From NCBI GenBank assembly GCA_964654065.1, contig CAZZHN010000001.1, forward strand, positions 1-64,000: a stretch of DNA of 64,000 nucleotides. Reading direction: 5' to 3'. The notes beneath the pieces are model-generated. The model was not told the DNA's origin. It made no database searches and saw only the letters and a program-made list of their open reading frames with translations. The stretch comes from Bog-375 sp964654065. Lineage in GTDB: Bacteria > Acidobacteriota > Terriglobia > Bryobacterales > Bryobacteraceae. The position numbers and the translations under genes are program-made. Each line of letters opens with the position of its first letter. The stretch's first letter is position 1. Positions 60,838-64,000 of the stretch are shown here, one piece after another.

Positions 60838-61240
60838 CGGCCACTTGAAGGTGGGCGAACCCGCCAAGGTGGCGGGCGCGCGCGGCGCTGCGGTGCAGGC
60901 CAGGATTCCGGTGACCGTGGATCCGGGCTTTCACGTGAACAGCAATCATCCGAGCGAAGAATACCTGATTCCCTTGAAGCTGACGTGGACTTCGCTGGGC
61001 GCGCTGGAAGGGGGGCAAGTCGCTTATCCAGCGCCCACCCTGGAGAAATACGAATTTGCCGATAAGCCGCTGTCGGTCTTCACAGGCGCTTTTTCCCTGG
61101 CGGTCAGTTTCAAAGTGGCCGGCAACGCGCCGCCCGGCCCCGGCGTGGCCACCGGCAAGCTGCGCTATCAGGCGTGCAACTCCAACACGTGCTTTCCGCC
61201 GAAATCGGCTGACGTGAACGTGGCGTACCAAGTGCAATAA
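60752..61240 (+). CDS. DsbD-alpha-like exported protein
   Basis: ATG 60752 is needed for the signal peptide (RRWLPLALASLWCLAAQSSG) and lies 86 bases inside the TlpA-like gene in another frame. 162 residues. The mature part follows the DsbD N-terminal immunoglobulin-like domain: PGFHVNSNHPSEEYLIPLKL and C-terminal GKLRYQACNSNTCFPPKSAD with the Cys-x5-Cys pair. DsbD-alpha passes electrons to periplasmic partners, here plausibly the TlpA-like protein. Confidence 0.87.
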   Translation: MVSNNYCRLPRRWLPLALASLWCLAAQSSGHLKVGEPAKVAGARGAAVQARIPVTVDPGFHVNSNHPSEEYLIPLKLTWTSLGALEGGQVAYPAPTLEKYEFADKPLSVFTGAFSLAVSFKVAGNAPPGPGVATGKLRYQACNSNTCFPPKSADVNVAYQVQ

Positions 61241-61248
61241 GAATCAAG

Positions 61249-61335
61249 GTAGCGCCGGCGGTCTCTGCCGCCGGTGTCTTGATCCGCGCTGGACCAAAGA
61301 GGGAACGGCACCGGCGGCAAGACCGCCGGCGCTAC
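61249..61335. repeat. Two inverted family A units (BIME-like)
   Basis: GTAGCGCCGGCGGTCTCTGC plus CGCCGGTG (61249-61276) and CACCGGCGGCAAGACCGCCG plus GCGCTAC (61309-61335) are reverse complements except for one deleted base, around a 32-base loop. Each unit is itself palindromic. Located between convergent genes. Confidence 0.85.
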
Positions 61336-61343
61336 AAAATCCC

Positions 61344-62534
61344 TTAGGAGTTTTTCACCATGAACTTGTGCAGGCGGTCGAGGCCGCGCGACAACTCCTG
61401 CATGGAGGCTGCGTAGGAAATGCGGACGTGGCGGTCGGTACCGAAAGCCTCACCCGGCACCACGGCTACGTGCCCCTCCTGCAGCAGGCGTTCGGAGAAG
61501 TCCAGCGTATCTGCAATGCCGTTCTTGCCCAGTGCGACACCGATGTTGGGGTACACGTAGAATGCGCCGCGCGGCTCGGCACACTGGACGCCCTGGATCG
61601 AACGCAGCCCTGCCACGATGAAATCGCGCCGGCGGCGGTACTCGGCCAGCATCACGCCGACCGATTCCTGCGGACCGAGCAGGGCTTCCGCTGCCGCCTT
61701 CTGTGCGATCGAGGTGGGGTTCGAGGTCGAATGGCTCTGCAGCTTCGCCATGGCGTTGATGATCGGCGCCGGCATCAGGCCATATCCGATGCGCCAGCCC
61801 GTCATCGCGTAAGTCTTTGAGAGCGAGCCCGCAACCAGCACCGTCTCCTTAGCGCCGGGGAGCGAGGCGATGCTGAATGGCTCGCTGTCATATAGAAACT
61901 TGCAGTAGCATTCGTCGGTCATCAGGTAGATGCCGCGCTTCACCGCCAGCGCGAAGATCTTCTCGAACTCGGAGCGGTCGACCAGCGCGCCGCTGGGGTT
62001 CGACGGCGAATTGATGATGATCAGCTTGGTACGCGCCGTGAGGTGAGGTTCCACCATCGCAGCGGTGAGGGTGAAGCCGGCGGCCTCGTCGGTATCGACG
62101 AAAACGCACTTGCCGCCGGCGTAGTTCACCACATCTTTGTATGTCACCCAGTAGGGCACCGGAATCACCACCTCGTCGCCGGGGTTGATCAGCGCCTGCG
62201 TGAGGTTAAATATGATGTGCTTGCCGCCCACCGTGATCAGGCACTCGTTCGGCTGATAATTGGTGCCGAAGTCCCTCTTGTGAGAATCACAGACGGCCTT
62301 CTTGAGCTCAGCGGTGCCTCCGACCGGCGTGTACTTGGTGAAGTTCTCGTCGAGCGCCCGAATTGCGGCACGCTTGATGTTGTCGGGCGTGGGGAAATCG
62401 GGCTCGCCGGCGCCGAAGTCGACTACGTCGATCCCTTGGGCGCGCAGCTTCGTGGCCTCGGCGGCCACTCTCATAGTGGAGGATTCGCTGATGGATGCGA
62501 TGCGCTCCGCGATTGCGTTGGCTACGGCTTGCAT
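61344..62534 (-). CDS. aspC: Aspartate aminotransferase (class I/II, PLP-dependent)
   Basis: 396 residues. SSTMRVAAEATKLRAQGIDV, DFGAGEPDFPTPDNIKRAAI near the start; NPSGALVDRSEF substrate region; the PLP lysine in SLSKTYAMTGWRIGYG (about 238); and the C-terminal arginine in HVRISYAASMQ. Typical of thermophile/Bacillus-type (subgroup Ib) aspartate aminotransferases, some of which also use prephenate. Substrate preference is not certain. Confidence 0.9.
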   Translation of the reverse strand: MQAVANAIAERIASISESSTMRVAAEATKLRAQGIDVVDFGAGEPDFPTPDNIKRAAIRALDENFTKYTPVGGTAELKKAVCDSHKRDFGTNYQPNECLITVGGKHIIFNLTQALINPGDEVVIPVPYWVTYKDVVNYAGGKCVFVDTDEAAGFTLTAAMVEPHLTARTKLIIINSPSNPSGALVDRSEFEKIFALAVKRGIYLMTDECYCKFLYDSEPFSIASLPGAKETVLVAGSLSKTYAMTGWRIGYGLMPAPIINAMAKLQSHSTSNPTSIAQKAAAEALLGPQESVGVMLAEYRRRRDFIVAGLRSIQGVQCAEPRGAFYVYPNIGVALGKNGIADTLDFSERLLQEGHVAVVPGEAFGTDRHVRISYAASMQELSRGLDRLHKFMVKNS

Positions 62535-62569
62535 GTGGGTCCTCCTCTTCCTTCCTTGCTTGACGACTC

Positions 62570-63073
62570 TTAGATGACCTTCGCCAGGCGCCGCTGCAGC
62601 CGGGCTTCGACGGTCGGCGGCACCAGACCGGAAATGTTTCCGCCCAAGCTGACCACTTCCTTTACCAGACGGGAACTGATGAACGAGTACTCTTCGTTGG
62701 CCATCATGAAGACGGTCTCGATGCCCGGACGCAGCCGTCGGTTCATGAGCGCCATCTGCAGCTCGTACTCATAATCCGAAATCGCCCGGATGCCGCGCAG
62801 CAGTACGGTAGCCGAGTGCGCGGACGCGTGGTCCACCAGCAGTCCGTGGAATGAATCGACGTCGACGTTGGGGTAGACCAGGACCACTTCGCGGAGCATT
62901 TCGATTCGCTCTTCGACCGAGAAAAGCGGCTCTTTGGCGTCGTTCCAGAGAATCGACACGATCAGCCGGTCGAACATGCGCGAACCGCGCTGGATGAGAT
63001 CGAGGTGGCCATTGGTAATCGGGTCGAACGATCCAGGGTATATAGCAGTGACGCTCGTCGGCTTGGGCGGCAA
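62570..63073 (-). CDS. coaD: Phosphopantetheine adenylyltransferase CoaD
   Basis: CoaD makes dephospho-CoA from 4'-phosphopantetheine and ATP. TAIYPGSFDPITNGHLDLIQ holds the HxGH-like motif; RGIRAISDYEYELQMALMNR and SSRLVKEVVSLGGNISGLVP complete the family. The start is uncertain: no ATG fits just before the domain, so TTG 63073 is proposed (167 residues, usual 160); an ATG at 63172 would add an unnatural Pro/Arg-rich stretch. A probable noncoding RNA gene lies upstream. Confidence 0.93.
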   Translation of the reverse strand: MPPKPTSVTAIYPGSFDPITNGHLDLIQRGSRMFDRLIVSILWNDAKEPLFSVEERIEMLREVVLVYPNVDVDSFHGLLVDHASAHSATVLLRGIRAISDYEYELQMALMNRRLRPGIETVFMMANEEYSFISSRLVKEVVSLGGNISGLVPPTVEARLQRRLAKVI

Positions 63074-63193
63074 CGGTTCGATTCGCTTTCTCGGGGGTGA
63101 TTTTATTCTAGCGGAAAACTGACCGGGCGTTATCGGGGGGTGCGGAAGTCCGGGCTGGCGAAAGTGGGGCACGCGACGAACTCGCGCCGCGTT

Positions 63194-63216
63194 GGCAAGC
63201 TAAAGCATGCCCCCCC
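63194..63216. repeat. Family E repeat next to the ncRNA 3' end
   Basis: GGCAAGCTAAAGCATGCCCC plus CCC directly abuts the T-rich tract that ends the proposed ncRNA at 63217-63227. Copies lie at 6929-6951 and 35534-35594. Confidence 0.65.
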
Positions 63217-63840
63217 AAAAAAGAAATGGTTCCAAGTGATCCGATTTCCAGCCTTGCCCACCACCGTCATGCACGGCACTGAACACCGCGTTTGAGAGCG
63301 CCGTGCGATTCGCCGTTCGGCTCCCCCAAAGCTGTTTTTTCCCAGCCCCGGGATCAAAGCTTCCCTGCTCGCCGCAGCCTTTCCTTCTCTCTCAAACTGA
63401 ACCGCTGGCTCGTAACGGCCTTTCGCTCGCCCGCAACGGCTGCCCTTTTCGGAGCCTCCATTCCGGGGTCAAAGTTCCCGGCCTGCCACTTCACCTGTTC
63501 GCCTGCGGCTTCCGCAACCCGTTCGGCTCTTCGGCTCCGCTACCGTCCGCGTGCTCTTGCCCGCCTCGGCCGCTTCCTTGCCTCGTGCCCGTTGCTGCTT
63601 CCGCTGCCGGCTCCCCAGGTTCCTCGCCCAGCCTCCACTCCCCTTTGGGACTCTTGCCTCCCTCAGGATCAAAGCGTTCGACTGACTTCGTCACCCGGCG
63701 GCCCGCCTTCCGATCCCGCCCGATCTCCGTTCGCTCCCCGACGCCTCAAAACTAGTGAACTAGACTTGCTGGCTTCGGATCACCGTTCCCGGTCCGCTAC
63801 GTTTCCGGTGGCTTGCTGTTCCTCAAACCTCTTGGAACCT
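63217..63840 (-). ncRNA. Candidate large structured noncoding RNA, about 620 bases, class unknown
   Basis: The minus strand here is purine-rich with many GAA/GGAA loops, unlike the neighbouring genes, and has no ORF with normal codon use. Its first bases GGTTCCAAG (63839-63831) pair perfectly with CTTGGAACC (63236-63228), followed by ATTTCTTTTTT. Nested inside: GTGATCCG (63783-63776) with CGGATCAC (63243-63236), CCAGC (63772-63768) with GCTGG (63252-63248), and TTTGAGGCG (63750-63742) with CGCTCTCAAA (63300-63291, one bulge). A local helix GCAGCC (63443-63438) / GGCTGC (63379-63374) is also present. A promoter ends 6 bases before the 5' segment. It does not show RNase P, tmRNA or SRP signatures that I know. 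Confidence 0.6.
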
Positions 63841-63845
63841 TAACC

Positions 63846-63874
63846 AATATGCTCCCGCCGGCGATTTTGGTCAA
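63846..63874 (-). promoter_or_regulatory. Promoter of the candidate ncRNA
   Basis: On the minus strand TTGACC (63874-63869), a 17-base spacer, and CATATT (63851-63846). The predicted start, near 63840-63839, coincides with the first base of the terminal helix. The region upstream, to 64000, is AT-richer and holds no ORF that I can support. Confidence 0.55.
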
Positions 63875-64000
63875 TCTTTTTTTGTGCTGTAAAGCATTGT
63901 TTCCTCAAGTTTTATTCTCTTTGTTTTTATACGGTTACAGGATCACAACCGTGTAACACCTGTGCATAAACCACGCCCCCGGCAACTTGTTTTGCGATAC

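Noticed and set aside
63292..63843. Long plus-strand ORF and two short minus-strand ORFs (63469-63694) over the last purine-rich segment
   Set aside because: Composition is low-complexity (Arg/Pro/Ser or Glu/Gly/Arg), no ribosome site precedes them, and the base-pairing pattern favours a noncoding RNA.
63961..63969. TGTGCATAA, a match to the DnaA box consensus, near an AT-rich tract
   Set aside because: Single box, no cluster and no dnaA, dnaN or gyrase gene in the window; not enough for an origin.

Overview
The window comes from a high-GC, Gram-negative bacterium, most likely an acidobacterium of the Solibacter/Bryobacter group. Three secreted proteins carry the TIGR03437-type domain that is abundant in that group. 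A membrane-fused Ser/Thr kinase, a UPF0182 protein, DUF4180 and DUF1684 proteins and many dispersed palindromic repeats fit the same placement. This is inference from family distribution; there is no rRNA gene to confirm it.

Layout, left to right. 1-4.0 kb (minus strand) is a nitric-oxide defence block: a Crp/Fnr regulator, the di-iron repair protein Ric, a quinol-type NO reductase (norZ) broken by an in-frame amber codon and a frameshift, and the start of a 4Fe-4S membrane protein. 4.1-6.8 kb holds a small secreted protein and the operon rpmI-rplT-zapB-like-zapA-DUF1684, without infC or pheST beside it. 6.9-13.4 kb is mixed housekeeping: a fumarylacetoacetase-family enzyme, a 19-residue lysine-rich micro-gene with its own promoter and terminator, a MidA-like methyltransferase, dnaB, a DUF421 membrane protein, tRNA-Ser(UGA), a cupin and a PilZ protein. 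13.6-20.1 kb carries larB, the kinase, and a permease-cupin-oxidoreductase operon.

20.3-27.3 kb holds a DUF6582 protein and a tightly overlapped operon: ECF sigma factor, large FecR-type anti-sigma protein, and two ABC exporter pairs. 27.5-47.2 kb is one long minus-strand block containing the division and cell-wall (dcw) cluster: mraZ-rsmH-ftsL-ftsI-murE-murF-mraY-murD-ftsW-murG-murC-ftsQ-ftsA-ftsZ, continuing into purS, glmS, yjbQ and a STAS protein before a terminator. murB and ddl are absent from the cluster, and repeat elements sit inside it. 47.4-55.9 kb carries three TIGR03437-type secreted proteins around a nusB-ribH-enoyl-CoA hydratase operon. 55.9-63.1 kb holds UPF0182, DUF4180, a second STAS protein, a putative HExxH metalloprotease, a TlpA-like lipoprotein overlapping a DsbD-alpha-like protein, an aspartate aminotransferase and coaD.

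The most unusual element is at 63.2-63.84 kb, on the minus strand upstream of coaD. It is a purine-rich stretch of about 620 bases with no credible ORF. A promoter with a 17-bp spacer places the start at a 9-base segment that pairs with a segment about 600 bases away, just before a T-rich tract. Two further long-range helices nest inside. This looks like a large structured noncoding RNA that I cannot assign to a known class. Several REP-like palindrome families are scattered between genes, one of them inside the dcw operon.
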